43,650 bases of DNA from Hydrogenophaga sp. NFH-34 (GTDB taxonomy: Bacteria > Pseudomonadota > Gammaproteobacteria > Burkholderiales > Burkholderiaceae_C). The notes beneath the pieces are model-generated. The model searched no databases. It was not told where the DNA came from and saw nothing but the letters and a program-made list of their open reading frames with translations. Location: assembly GCF_021401345.1 (NCBI RefSeq), contig NZ_JACBGE010000035.1:1-43650 (forward strand), in the 5' to 3' direction. This document shows positions 17,516 to 25,347 of the stretch, piece after piece; within the stretch, counting starts at the first letter, position 1, and each line of letters starts with the position of its first letter. Made by a program: the position numbers and the translations under genes.

Positions 17516-18448
17516 TCAGCCGGTCTTGCGCAGTTGGACCGGCAGCGGCTGGGCCGCCGGCTCGGTCGGCCGCACGCGCTCGCTCATCCAGCGCAGCAGG
17601 TCCAGCCACATCTGGCGCATCTCGGCGTCCAGCGGCGTGCGGAACGCACTGGGCAATTCGATCGTGACCACCGGCATGCCTTTGTGCACGCCGCCGTAGT
17701 TGCCCAGGCTGCCGGGAAAGATGCCCACCTGGTCCAGGTAGAGCCGGCCCAGCCGCGCCGGCGGCACCGTGGGGCCATCGAAGTCGAGCACGCCGTAGGG
17801 TGCATGGATGCTGACGATGAGGTCGGGCCGGAAGCGCTGCATCTCGTCGTGGAAGAACCGCGATTCGGGCTCCGACAACGGACTCGGGCCGGGCCAGCGG
17901 CGCGGGTCCTTGCGGGTGCGCTTTTCCCAGTAGACCTTGGCGTCGCGCTCCCAGTTGGGCGTGGGGAAGTTGCGGTTGAGGTCCACGCCGCGGGCGTTCA
18001 TGCGACGGGCGGGCCGCGTCATCAGGCCATCGGGGTTGAGCGCGGGAATGAAGCGCCAGTGCGCGTTGGACGGCGTCTCCACCGCCCGCTGTATCCAGTG
18101 CAGCGCCAGCGAAGCCGAGGACAGCTCGTCCCCGTGCATGGCCCCCACCACGAGCACGCGGATACCGGGATCGGGGGCCACGACGTCGCGGTAGTAGAGC
18201 GTGCGCCCCTGCACCGACCGGCCCACGGTGGGCTTGAGCTGCGCCGACTGGCACAGCGGCGCCTTCACATTGGGCAGGCGTGCCACGAACTCGTGGCAGG
18301 GATCGCTGCCCTGCACGTCGGCCAGGGGATGCCCGGGGCCCCGCGCCAGCGGCTCGGCGCCCGGGCCCGCGGCCCAGCCGGCCACGGACAACAAGGCACC
18401 GGCCGCCGACACCAGCGCGCGGCGCGAAAAAGAGGGGGTCGTGAACAT
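17516..18448 (-). CDS. M14-family zinc carboxypeptidase (MpaA-like), exported
   Basis: A 310-residue metallopeptidase with an N-terminal signal that begins SRRALVSAAGALL, a twin-arginine-like start. The zinc ligands are seen as HGDE (His105, Glu108) and His215 (SIHAP), the substrate-binding segment as ARGVDLNRNFP and the catalytic glutamate as Glu264 (TIELPS). The nearest functional relatives are murein-peptide amidases that trim gamma-D-glutamyl-diaminopimelate. A location outside the cytoplasm would suit peptidoglycan or peptide turnover, which fits loosely with the neighbouring D-amino acid dehydrogenase. A TAGAAT hexamer ends 6 nt before the ATG and no Shine-Dalgarno is seen. Confidence 0.85.
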   Translation of the reverse strand: MFTTPSFSRRALVSAAGALLSVAGWAAGPGAEPLARGPGHPLADVQGSDPCHEFVARLPNVKAPLCQSAQLKPTVGRSVQGRTLYYRDVVAPDPGIRVLVVGAMHGDELSSASLALHWIQRAVETPSNAHWRFIPALNPDGLMTRPARRMNARGVDLNRNFPTPNWERDAKVYWEKRTRKDPRRWPGPSPLSEPESRFFHDEMQRFRPDLIVSIHAPYGVLDFDGPTVPPARLGRLYLDQVGIFPGSLGNYGGVHKGMPVVTIELPSAFRTPLDAEMRQMWLDLLRWMSERVRPTEPAAQPLPVQLRKTG

Positions 18449-18531
18449 GGCCGCATTCTAGGGGCCGACCCGGTGCACACCGGCGCCCGAGACCCGTTGC
18501 GACCCCGCATGGAACGGGGAAAAAGAGGCGC

Positions 18532-19314
18532 TCAGTGCAGGCCCGGCAAGGGCTGCGGCGCGCGCTCGCGCAGGAAGTCGAGCAACAAGCCGTCAAACCG
18601 GTCGGGCGCTTCGAGCGGCATCAGGTGGCCGATGCCTGGCATCTCCACGCAGCGCCCGAGCGGGATCGCCGCCGCCATGGCCTGCAACCGCGCAGGTTCG
18701 GTCTCGCGGTCGAACGCCCCCGCCACCAGCAGGGTGGGCACGCGGATGTGGGCCAGGTCGGCCCGCCGGTCGAAGGTGGTGAAGCAGGCCAGCGCCCGCC
18801 GGTAGGTTGCCTCCGGCACTTCGGCCCCGGTGTGTTCGGCCAGGCGCAGGCCCTCGGGCAACGCCCCGGGGCCCACCAGTTGCGGCACCCGCTGCTGGGC
18901 CAGTTGGGCCATGTTCAGGCCGGTGGCGAGCGGCGCCAGCCGTGCGGTCACGAAGGCGTCGGCATCGCCGCTGAAGGCATCGGGACAACCGCACAGCACC
19001 AGCTTGCGCACCTTGTCGGGCCGTCGCGCCACCACCTCCTGCGCCACCATGCCGCCCATGCCATGCCCGACCAGGACCACGCTGTCGCACTGCAGCGCTT
19101 CGATCAGGCGCACGCAGGCCTGGGCCAGGCCTTTGAAGGTGTAGGGCTCGATGGGGGCACTGCGACCGTAACCGGGCATGTCCCAGGCCACCGCGCGGTA
19201 GCCGACTTCGGCCAGGGTCTCGACCTGGGGCGCAAAGGCGAGGTGCCCGCCATCGATGTCGTGCAGCATCAGCACGGTCGCGCCGCTGCCCAGGGTGGTG
19301 AAGGTCGGGATCAT
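18532..19314 (-). CDS. Alpha/beta-hydrolase fold protein lacking the nucleophile serine
   Basis: A 260-residue alpha/beta-hydrolase with clear fold markers: oxyanion region LMLHDIDGG, WDMPGYGRS, the nucleophile elbow, VPTLLVAGAFDRETEP (candidate acid Asp202) and MPGIGHLMPLEAPDRF (His230). The elbow reads GHGMGG where active members have GHSMGG, so residue 85 is Gly (codon GGC at 19060-19062) instead of Ser. The remaining triad residues are kept. Either this enzyme works without a serine nucleophile, or it is a non-hydrolytic protein. The start at 19314 is a choice; an in-frame upstream ATG at 19416 gives an N-terminus unlike the family. It diverges from a flavin reductase gene. Confidence 0.82.
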   Translation of the reverse strand: MIPTFTTLGSGATVLMLHDIDGGHLAFAPQVETLAEVGYRAVAWDMPGYGRSAPIEPYTFKGLAQACVRLIEALQCDSVVLVGHGMGGMVAQEVVARRPDKVRKLVLCGCPDAFSGDADAFVTARLAPLATGLNMAQLAQQRVPQLVGPGALPEGLRLAEHTGAEVPEATYRRALACFTTFDRRADLAHIRVPTLLVAGAFDRETEPARLQAMAAAIPLGRCVEMPGIGHLMPLEAPDRFDGLLLDFLRERAPQPLPGLH

Positions 19315-19437
19315 GGCCGCGCCCGGCTCCGCAGCCCGGGGATCGCCGTTGCTGGCATGTGTGCTCCTGGATTGGTGGGCCGCCCACAGGGAAAGCCGAA
19401 CACAGGCATTATTCACCCCTTGCCGATTTCAGCACCC

Positions 19438-19959
19438 ATGTCACCCGCCCGCCTGCCCCACCCTTCCGCCCGCCCCCCGGCGTTTTCCCTGCCCGAATTC
19501 CGCGCTTCTCTGGGCATGTTTGCCACGGGCGTGACCATCGTCTCCGCGCGCGACGCCGATGGCCAGTTGGTGGGCCTGACGGCCAGTTCGTTCAATTCGG
19601 TGTCGCTGGACCCGCCGCTGGTGCTCTGGAGCCTGGCCCACACGGCCAGTTCGATGGCGGCGTTCGAAACCGGCCGCCACTACGCCATCAGCATCCTGGC
19701 GGCCGACCAGCAGGCGCTGGCCGAGCGCTTCGCGCAGCGCGGCGCCGACCGCTGGGCCGGTGTGGCCTTCACCGAAGGCGCCAACGGCGCGCCGCTGATC
19801 GACGGCGCGGCCGCCACCTTCGAATGCTTCAACCGCAGCCGCTACACCGAAGGCGACCACGTGATCTTCGTCGGCGAGGTCGAGCGCTGCGCCCACCGCG
19901 CCGGTGCGTCGCCGCTGCTCTACCACGGCGGGCGCTTCTACGCCGAACACCCGCTGTGA
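19438..19959 (+). CDS. Flavin reductase family protein (HpaC-like)
   Basis: A 173-residue FMN/FAD-binding reductase of the split-barrel class. It shows FRASLGMFATGVTIVSARD, then GLTASSFNSVSLDPPLVLWSL (the flavin phosphate region), HYAISILAADQ and the C-terminal LLYHGGRFY. Such proteins use NAD(P)H to supply reduced flavin to a partner monooxygenase. No monooxygenase is adjacent, so its partner is elsewhere or it acts alone. It diverges from the Ser-less alpha/beta hydrolase across 123 bp. Confidence 0.88.
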   Translation: MSPARLPHPSARPPAFSLPEFRASLGMFATGVTIVSARDADGQLVGLTASSFNSVSLDPPLVLWSLAHTASSMAAFETGRHYAISILAADQQALAERFAQRGADRWAGVAFTEGANGAPLIDGAAATFECFNRSRYTEGDHVIFVGEVERCAHRAGASPLLYHGGRFYAEHPL

Positions 19960-19980
19960 GCCAGCGCGCGGGCGCGCCGC

Positions 19981-20241
19981 TCAGGCCAGACCGGTCTGGC
20001 GCTTCACCGCGTCTTCGTGCAGCGACTCGTTGAGCTGATCGACCACCAGGCTCCAGGACGCATCAGCGCGCAACTGCTCGCACAGCAACTGGCGCTGGCC
20101 GGCGTTCCAGTACGGTGCATCGGCGATCTCCACGTCGGCCGGCAACTGGTGCGTCCGGATGAAGTCGGCAATCGCCGGCTCGCTGGCGTCCAGACCGAGC
20201 TGCAGAAAAAGGTTGGTCATGCGGGGGGTGGCGTCGTTCAC
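19981..20241 (-). CDS. DUF2789 family protein
   Basis: An 86-residue protein matching DUF2789 by the opening MTNLFLQLGLDASEPAIADFI, then IADAPYWNAGQRQLL and WSLVVDQLNESLHED. Its function is not known. The start is a GTG (20239-20241) with AGGAG 6 nt upstream, which makes it better supported than the internal ATG eight codons on. It is convergent with the flavin reductase gene. Confidence 0.85.
   Translation of the reverse strand: MNDATPRMTNLFLQLGLDASEPAIADFIRTHQLPADVEIADAPYWNAGQRQLLCEQLRADASWSLVVDQLNESLHEDAVKRQTGLA
19985..20000. repeat. Perfect palindrome at the 3' end of the DUF2789 gene
   Basis: GCCAGACC followed by GGTCTGGC is a 16-bp perfect palindrome covering the last codons of DUF2789, between convergent genes. 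It is a possible terminator stem, although there is no T-run. Confidence 0.4.
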
Positions 20242-20380
20242 GAAAGGCTCCTGGCATCAACACGGCATACGCCCGCCGCGGCGGACGGGCATGAGAACAG
20301 ACCCACCATTGTGCGACGGCGCGCCAGCCCGGGAAAACCGCGACAGCGCCCGGCGGCGGCCCCGGCTACCATCGCCCGCC

Positions 20381-21277
20381 ATGACCGCCCGCAAGCCCCA
20401 TCTCGACACCCTGGCCATCACCCTGCTGGTGGTGTGCTGCGCCTTCTGGGGCTTCCAGCAGATCCTGATCAAGTTCGCCGTGGCCGAAATCCCGCCGCTG
20501 TGGCAGGCCTCGCTGCGCATGGGCGGCGCCACGGTGCTGCTGGGCCTGTGGTGCGCCGTGCGCGGCGTGCCGCTGTTCCGGCGCGACGGCAGCCTGGGCG
20601 CCGGCCTGCTGGCCGGGCTGCTGTTTGCGGGCGAGTTCTGCTTCATCTACCTGGGCCTGCAGCACACCAGCGCATCGCGGCTGACGGTGTTCCTCTACAC
20701 CAGCCCCTTCGTGGTGGCGCTGCTGCTGCCGCGCGTCGTGCCCAGCGAAACTCTGCGCCGCGTTCAGTGGATCGGGCTGGTGCTGGCCTTCGCGGCCGTG
20801 GCCTTGGCCTTCAGCGAAGGCTTCCTCCACCCCTCGGCCCAGACCGGCCAGTGGCGCGGCGATGCCATGGGCCTGGCCGCCGGCATCCTCTGGGGCCTCA
20901 CCACGCTGACCATCCGCGCCAGCGTGCTGGCCAGCGCCAGCGCCGAAAAAACCCTGTTCTACCAGTTGGCCGTCACCGCGGTGGTGGCCCCCTTGCTGTC
21001 GCTTGCGCTGGGCGAGACCTGGTCGCTGGCCTATTCGCCGCTGGCCTGGGGCTCGGTGCTGCTGCAAACCACGGTGGGCGCCTTCGCCAGCTACCTGACC
21101 TGGATGTGGATGCTGCGCCACTACCCGGCCACGCAGATGGCCACCTTCACCTTCCTCACGCCCGTGTTCGCGCTGGTGTTCGGCGTGGTGCTGCTGGGCG
21201 AGCCGCTGACGGGGCAACTGCTGCTGGCGCTGGGCGGCGTGGCCGCGGGCATTGTGCTGGTGAGCCGAAGGGGGTGA
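20381..21277 (+). CDS. EamA/DMT-family transporter
   Basis: A 298-residue inner-membrane protein with about ten transmembrane helices in two EamA repeats. The first begins with LAITLLVVCCAFWGFQQILIKF, and the second contains GLAAGILWGLTTLTIRASVL and ends with TFTFLTPVFALVFGVVLLGE. Members export metabolites or amino acids; the substrate cannot be read. A TACCAT hexamer ends 8 nt before the ATG without any Shine-Dalgarno, suggesting a leaderless start. Confidence 0.88.
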   Translation: MTARKPHLDTLAITLLVVCCAFWGFQQILIKFAVAEIPPLWQASLRMGGATVLLGLWCAVRGVPLFRRDGSLGAGLLAGLLFAGEFCFIYLGLQHTSASRLTVFLYTSPFVVALLLPRVVPSETLRRVQWIGLVLAFAAVALAFSEGFLHPSAQTGQWRGDAMGLAAGILWGLTTLTIRASVLASASAEKTLFYQLAVTAVVAPLLSLALGETWSLAYSPLAWGSVLLQTTVGAFASYLTWMWMLRHYPATQMATFTFLTPVFALVFGVVLLGEPLTGQLLLALGGVAAGIVLVSRRG

Positions 21278-21399
21278 GCAAACCGACGGCTGAGGCCGTC
21301 ACCCGCCGCGGGAGCGCACCCATGGCCCCACCGCGACTGAGCGCGAAAAGGCCCCCAGGGCTGAGCGCTGGCGCCGGGTTTGGTGCCATAGTGCCGTGC

Positions 21400-22818
21400 A
21401 TGACCGATGCCCTGCACACCCTGACCGCCACCGAACTGATTTCCGCCTATCGCGCCGGCAGCCTCTCGCCGGTGGACGTGACCCAGGCGGTGCTGGCACA
21501 CATCGACCGCTGCGAGCCCGTGCTGTGCGCCACCTACGCGCTCGACGCCGACGCCGCCCTGGCCATGGCCCGCGCCTCGGAGGCGCGCTGGCGGGCTGGC
21601 CAGCCGATCACCGCCAACGGCGCGTGCATCGACGGCGTGCCGGTCACGATCAAGGAAAACATCGCCACGCGCGGCGTGCCGGTGCCGCTGGGCACGGCAG
21701 CCACCGATCTGGTGCCCGCCGCGCAGGATGCGCCCCCGGCAGCGCGTCTGCGCGAGGCCGGTGCGGTGTTCATCGCCAAGACCACGATGCCCGAATTCGG
21801 CATGCTGTCGTCCGGGCTGTCGAGCTTTCACGCGCTCGCGCGCAACCCCTGGAACCCGGCCATGAACCCCGGGGGCTCCAGCGCCGGCGCGGGGGCCGCC
21901 GGCGCCGCCGGCTACGGCCCGCTGCACATCGGCACCGACATCGGCGGCTCGGTGCGCCTGCCGGCGGCGTGGTGCGGGCTGGTCGGGCTCAAACCCAGCC
22001 TGGGCCGCGTGCCGATCGACCCGCCCTACATGGGCCGCTGCGCCGGCCCGATGACCCGCACCGCGGCCGACGCCGCGCTGATGATGGCCGTGCTGGCCCA
22101 GCCCGACGCGCGCGACCACATGAGCCTGCCGCCGGCCACCATCGACTGGCTCGATCTGGACCGCCTGGACCTGCGCGGCCTGCGTCTGGGCCTGCTGCTC
22201 GACGCCGGCTGCGGCATGCCGGCCGACCCGTCCGTGATCGCGGCCACGCAGGCCGCGGCACGCCGGTTCGAAGCCGCGGGCGCCACCGTGGAACCGCTGC
22301 GCCCCTGGATGACCCCGGAGCTGCTGGCCGGCATGGACCGCTTCTGGCGCATCCGCTCCGGCTGCGACCTGCAGGCCATGCCGCCCGAACGGCGCGACCG
22401 CGTGCTGCCCATCGTGCGCACCTGGGCCGAAGGCGGCCTGGGTTTCAGCGGCGAACAGGCCTTCGCCGCCTACAGCCAGGCGCTGGCGATCCGCGCCACC
22501 ACCGTGGCCGCCACGCAGGCCTTCGACTACGTGCTCTCCCCGGTCTCGCCCAACACCGCCTTCCCCGCCGAATGGGCCTACCCCACGAACGACGTGCAGC
22601 GCGCCATGGACCACATCGGTTTCACCGTGCCGTTCAGCATGAGCGAACAGCCCGCCGTGTCGGTGGGCTGCGGGTACGACCCCCACGGTGTGCCCATCGG
22701 CCTGCAGATCGCCGGCCGCCGCTTTGACGACCTGGGCGTGCTGCGCATGGCGCATGCCTTCGAGCGACTGCGCCCCGCGCAGCGACCCTGGCCGATGGCG
22801 GTGCCGGTTCCCGCCTGA
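21400..22818 (+). CDS. Amidase (amidase signature family)
   Basis: A 472-residue Ser-cisSer-Lys hydrolase. The catalytic Lys is in VTIKEN (about residue 86), the cis-Ser in NPGGSSAGAGA (about 163) and the nucleophile Ser in TDIGGSVRLPAAW (about 185). The enzyme cleaves an amide to acid and ammonia. Substrate assignment is not possible; the family covers aryl-amides, glutamyl-tRNA and others, and without GatB/C neighbours GatA is unlikely. A CATAGT hexamer ends 7 nt before the ATG, with no Shine-Dalgarno. It follows the transporter on the same strand after 122 bp. Confidence 0.88.
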   Translation: MTDALHTLTATELISAYRAGSLSPVDVTQAVLAHIDRCEPVLCATYALDADAALAMARASEARWRAGQPITANGACIDGVPVTIKENIATRGVPVPLGTAATDLVPAAQDAPPAARLREAGAVFIAKTTMPEFGMLSSGLSSFHALARNPWNPAMNPGGSSAGAGAAGAAGYGPLHIGTDIGGSVRLPAAWCGLVGLKPSLGRVPIDPPYMGRCAGPMTRTAADAALMMAVLAQPDARDHMSLPPATIDWLDLDRLDLRGLRLGLLLDAGCGMPADPSVIAATQAAARRFEAAGATVEPLRPWMTPELLAGMDRFWRIRSGCDLQAMPPERRDRVLPIVRTWAEGGLGFSGEQAFAAYSQALAIRATTVAATQAFDYVLSPVSPNTAFPAEWAYPTNDVQRAMDHIGFTVPFSMSEQPAVSVGCGYDPHGVPIGLQIAGRRFDDLGVLRMAHAFERLRPAQRPWPMAVPVPA

Positions 22819-22859
22819 TCCGGCACCGCCAGGGGCTGACGGCCAGTGCCATCGGGATT

Positions 22860-22879
22860 ACCCGGTGTCGCGACCGGGT
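22860..22879 (+). repeat. Hairpin downstream of the amidase gene, upstream of tannase
   Basis: ACCCGGT (22860-22866) and ACCGGGT (22873-22879) form a perfect 7-bp stem with a 6-nt GTCGCG loop. An AT-rich tract follows. It could end amidase transcription or be a second operator next to the tannase dyad. Confidence 0.45.
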
Positions 22880-22881
22880 GA

Positions 22882-22902
22882 ATGATTATTTAATGTAATC
22901 AT
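22882..22902. promoter_or_regulatory. Operator-like 21-bp dyad in front of the tannase gene
   Basis: ATGATTA (22882-22888) and TAATCAT (22896-22902) are perfect 7-bp inverted arms with a 7-bp spacer. The core ATTA-N7-TAAT obeys the LysR T-N11-A rule. The site lies 21 bp before the tannase start codon, overlapping the likely promoter, so substrate-responsive control is probable. No regulator gene is adjacent. Confidence 0.6.
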
Positions 22903-22923
22903 AAAAACACTGGAGACTGTCCG

Positions 22924-24621
22924 ATGCCTTTTCTGCCGTCTGCTCGCTGGCTGGCCCCCTTGTCGCTGGCCGCCCTTGCCAGCGCCTGCTCCACCACCCC
23001 TTCTCCCACGCTCGCTCCCGCCAAGCCGGCCGCATTGGCCGGCGGCTGCGACAGTCTGGCGGCGCGCCTGACCGGGTTGCCCGACACCCGCATCACCGGC
23101 GTGGAAACGGTGGCGGCCGGCACGCTGAAGGCCGGTGCGCAGCCGGTGGCCGCCCATTGCCTGGTCAAAGGCAGCATGCGCGAACGGATCGGTGCCGACG
23201 GCAAGACGCCATACGCACTGGGCTTTGAAATGCGCCTGCCCCTGGCCTGGAACGGGCGCTTCCTGTACCAGGCCAACGGCGGCATCGACGGCAGCGTGGT
23301 CCCCGCCGTGGGCGCCTTCGGCGGCGGCCCCGTGACCTCGGCCCTGCACCAGGGTTTCGCCGTCATCAGCTCCGATGCCGGGCACGACAACCGGCTCACG
23401 CGCGGACCGCTGTTCGGGCTGGACCCCCAAGCCCGGCTCGACTACGGCTACCAGGCCGTGGGCACGCTCACCCCCATGGCCAAGGATCTGGTGCAGCGCG
23501 CCTACGGCAAGGCCCCCGACCGCTCCTACATCGCCGGTTGCTCCAACGGGGGCCGGCACGTGATGGTGGCCGCCAGCCGCCACCCGGACATGTTTGACGG
23601 CTTCCTGGCCGGCGCCCCGGGCTACAACCTGCCCAAGGCAGCCGTGGCCAACATCTTCGGCGCGCAGCAATACCGGAAAGTGGCCACCGATCCGAAAGAC
23701 CTCGGCACCGCCTTCACCCAAGCCGAGCGCCAGACCGTGGTCCGGGCCGTGCTGGAGCGCTGCGACGCGCTCGATGGCGCGCGCGACGGCATGGTGCAGG
23801 ACAGCACCGCCTGCCAAGCCCGTTTCGACCTCGCCCGCGACGTGCCCAGTTGCACCGGCCCGCGCAACGGCCAGTGCCTGACCGAGGCCCAGAAGACGGC
23901 CATCGCCCCCATCTTCCGCGGCGCCACCACCCGCGACGGCCGCCCCTTCTACGCCAGCTTCCCCTACGACACCGGACTGGCCAGTCCCGGTGTCGCCAAC
24001 TGGGAGTTCCGCGCCCCGATCGAGCGCGACGCGGGCGCCGTCGCCTTCATCTTCGGCGCGCCCCCCCAGAACCCGGCCGGCTTCAACGGCGAGGCCTTCG
24101 CTCTGGAGGGCGATATCGACGCCATGCTGGCCAGCGTCCATGCCACGCAAGGCGCTTACAGCGAATCGGCCATGGCCTTCATGACACCGCCCCGGCCCAC
24201 CGAACTCGACGCGGTGCAACGACGCGGCGGCAAGCTCCTGCTCTACCACGGCGTCAGCGACGCCATCTTCTCCGTGCACGACACCCAAGCCTGGTACGAC
24301 ACGCTGGACCAGCGCCAGGGTGGCCAGGCTGCGCGCTTTGCCCGCCTGTTCCGCGTGCCGGGCATGGACCATTGCCGCGCCGGCCCGTCGACCGACCAGT
24401 TCGACGCCCTCACCCCCCTGGTGCGCTGGGTTGAAGAAGGCATCGCGCCCGAACGCATCGAGGCCAGCGCGCGCGGCGCGGGCAGTGCCGGGGAAGTCAA
24501 CCCCGACGTGCCCGCCGACTGGGCGGCCAATCGCAGCCGGCCCTTGTGCCCCTCCCCGAAGGTGGCCACCTACCGGGGCACCGGCAGCATGGAAAACGCC
24601 GCCAGCTTCGTCTGTCGCTGA
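22924..24621 (+). CDS. Tannase/feruloyl esterase family lipoprotein
   Basis: A 565-residue secreted esterase. The signal peptide ends in a lipobox (LASAC, Cys22), so it is likely anchored to a membrane facing the outside or periplasm. The CS-D-HC motif of the tannase family is complete: GCSNGG (Cys206-Ser207, the nucleophile), SDAIF (Asp446) and MDHC (His483-Cys484), in which the two cysteines bridge the active site. It would split gallate or ferulate-type esters, releasing aromatic acids from plant material. TGGAGA precedes the ATG, and the promoter holds stacked dyads. Which ester is cleaved cannot be told. Confidence 0.92.
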   Translation: MPFLPSARWLAPLSLAALASACSTTPSPTLAPAKPAALAGGCDSLAARLTGLPDTRITGVETVAAGTLKAGAQPVAAHCLVKGSMRERIGADGKTPYALGFEMRLPLAWNGRFLYQANGGIDGSVVPAVGAFGGGPVTSALHQGFAVISSDAGHDNRLTRGPLFGLDPQARLDYGYQAVGTLTPMAKDLVQRAYGKAPDRSYIAGCSNGGRHVMVAASRHPDMFDGFLAGAPGYNLPKAAVANIFGAQQYRKVATDPKDLGTAFTQAERQTVVRAVLERCDALDGARDGMVQDSTACQARFDLARDVPSCTGPRNGQCLTEAQKTAIAPIFRGATTRDGRPFYASFPYDTGLASPGVANWEFRAPIERDAGAVAFIFGAPPQNPAGFNGEAFALEGDIDAMLASVHATQGAYSESAMAFMTPPRPTELDAVQRRGGKLLLYHGVSDAIFSVHDTQAWYDTLDQRQGGQAARFARLFRVPGMDHCRAGPSTDQFDALTPLVRWVEEGIAPERIEASARGAGSAGEVNPDVPADWAANRSRPLCPSPKVATYRGTGSMENAASFVCR

Positions 24622-24657
24622 ACCACGCGGAGCCGGGGCAGGTCGGCCCCGCCCCGC

Positions 24658-25179
24658 TCAGGGCTTGAGCTTTTCCAGCCCGGCGAAATCGATCCGGCCC
24701 AGCGCGTCCAGGCATTGGGCTTCGGTGGCTTCGATGCAGCTCAGGCTCACCATCCAGCGCCCGCCCACCTGGGTTTCGATGTTCATGCTGGTCGCCGTGC
24801 TGCGGGTCAGCAGAAAGCGGCGGCCGCCCTGCACCAGGCTTTTCTGGGTGTCGTTCCGGACGTCCTGCTTCAGGTAATCGGCGCCGTAATCGCGGTACAT
24901 GCGGGCCGCGTTGGCGCCTTCGTCACCGATGCGAACCACCAGTTCGAGCCGGGCGGGGCCGTTGAAGGCCGCCTTGTAATGCGCCTGGGCCTGGCTGGTC
25001 TTGCCTGTGAACATGTCCCGACCGGCCTCCACCTTCAACCGTTCCACGCCTTTCCAGGCCAGCGGCAGAAAGGGTTTGAGGCGCCCAGGGTCGACCGGTT
25101 GCGCGGGATCGGCCCAGGCCAGGGGCATCGACAGCGCGGCGGCCAGGGCCAGCGCGCAGGTTCGGACGGGCATCGGCAT
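24658..25179 (-). CDS. Uncharacterised periplasmic protein
   Basis: A 173-residue protein with a clear signal peptide (cut after about PLAWA, residue 23). The mature part contains LPLAWKGVERLKVEAGRDMFTGKTSQAQAHYK and two cysteines near the C-terminus (SCIEATEAQCLDAL) that may pair. I do not recognise the family. The start at 25179 has GGAG 7 nt upstream. It diverges from a LuxR-type regulator, and the palindrome at 25247 lies in the shared region, so that regulator may control it. Confidence 0.75.
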   Translation of the reverse strand: MPMPVRTCALALAAALSMPLAWADPAQPVDPGRLKPFLPLAWKGVERLKVEAGRDMFTGKTSQAQAHYKAAFNGPARLELVVRIGDEGANAARMYRDYGADYLKQDVRNDTQKSLVQGGRRFLLTRSTATSMNIETQVGGRWMVSLSCIEATEAQCLDALGRIDFAGLEKLKP

Positions 25180-25246
25180 GCGAAGACTCCGGAAAAGGGG
25201 AACGGGACAGTAGGCAGCATGCTAGGGCGGCGTTACATTGGGCGCA

Positions 25247-25262
25247 TCCTTCACATGAACGA
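25247..25262. promoter_or_regulatory. Candidate LuxR-type operator, site 1 (upstream of the regulator)
   Basis: TCCTTCA-CA-TGAACGA is an imperfect palindrome between the divergent periplasmic protein and regulator genes. It is nearly the same as the perfect palindrome TCCTTCA-TC-TGAAGGA at 26444, upstream of the OmpA gene that the regulator precedes. Confidence 0.5.
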
Positions 25263-25347
25263 GAGCCCCCATGCGGGTCCTGCCTTCCGAGGCCACCGGT
25301 CGATCCCCGTCGACGCCCCCTTCGGCGGGCGGACGCGGCGCCATGCC

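Noticed and set aside
18532..19314. Calling the Ser-less hydrolase a pseudogene
   Set aside because: The frame is intact over the full family length and the other triad residues remain; a single substitution does not show decay.
25255..25347. An earlier in-frame start for the LuxR-type regulator (ATG 25255)
   Set aside because: It falls inside the candidate operator, lacks a Shine-Dalgarno and adds low-complexity residues. It cannot be fully excluded.
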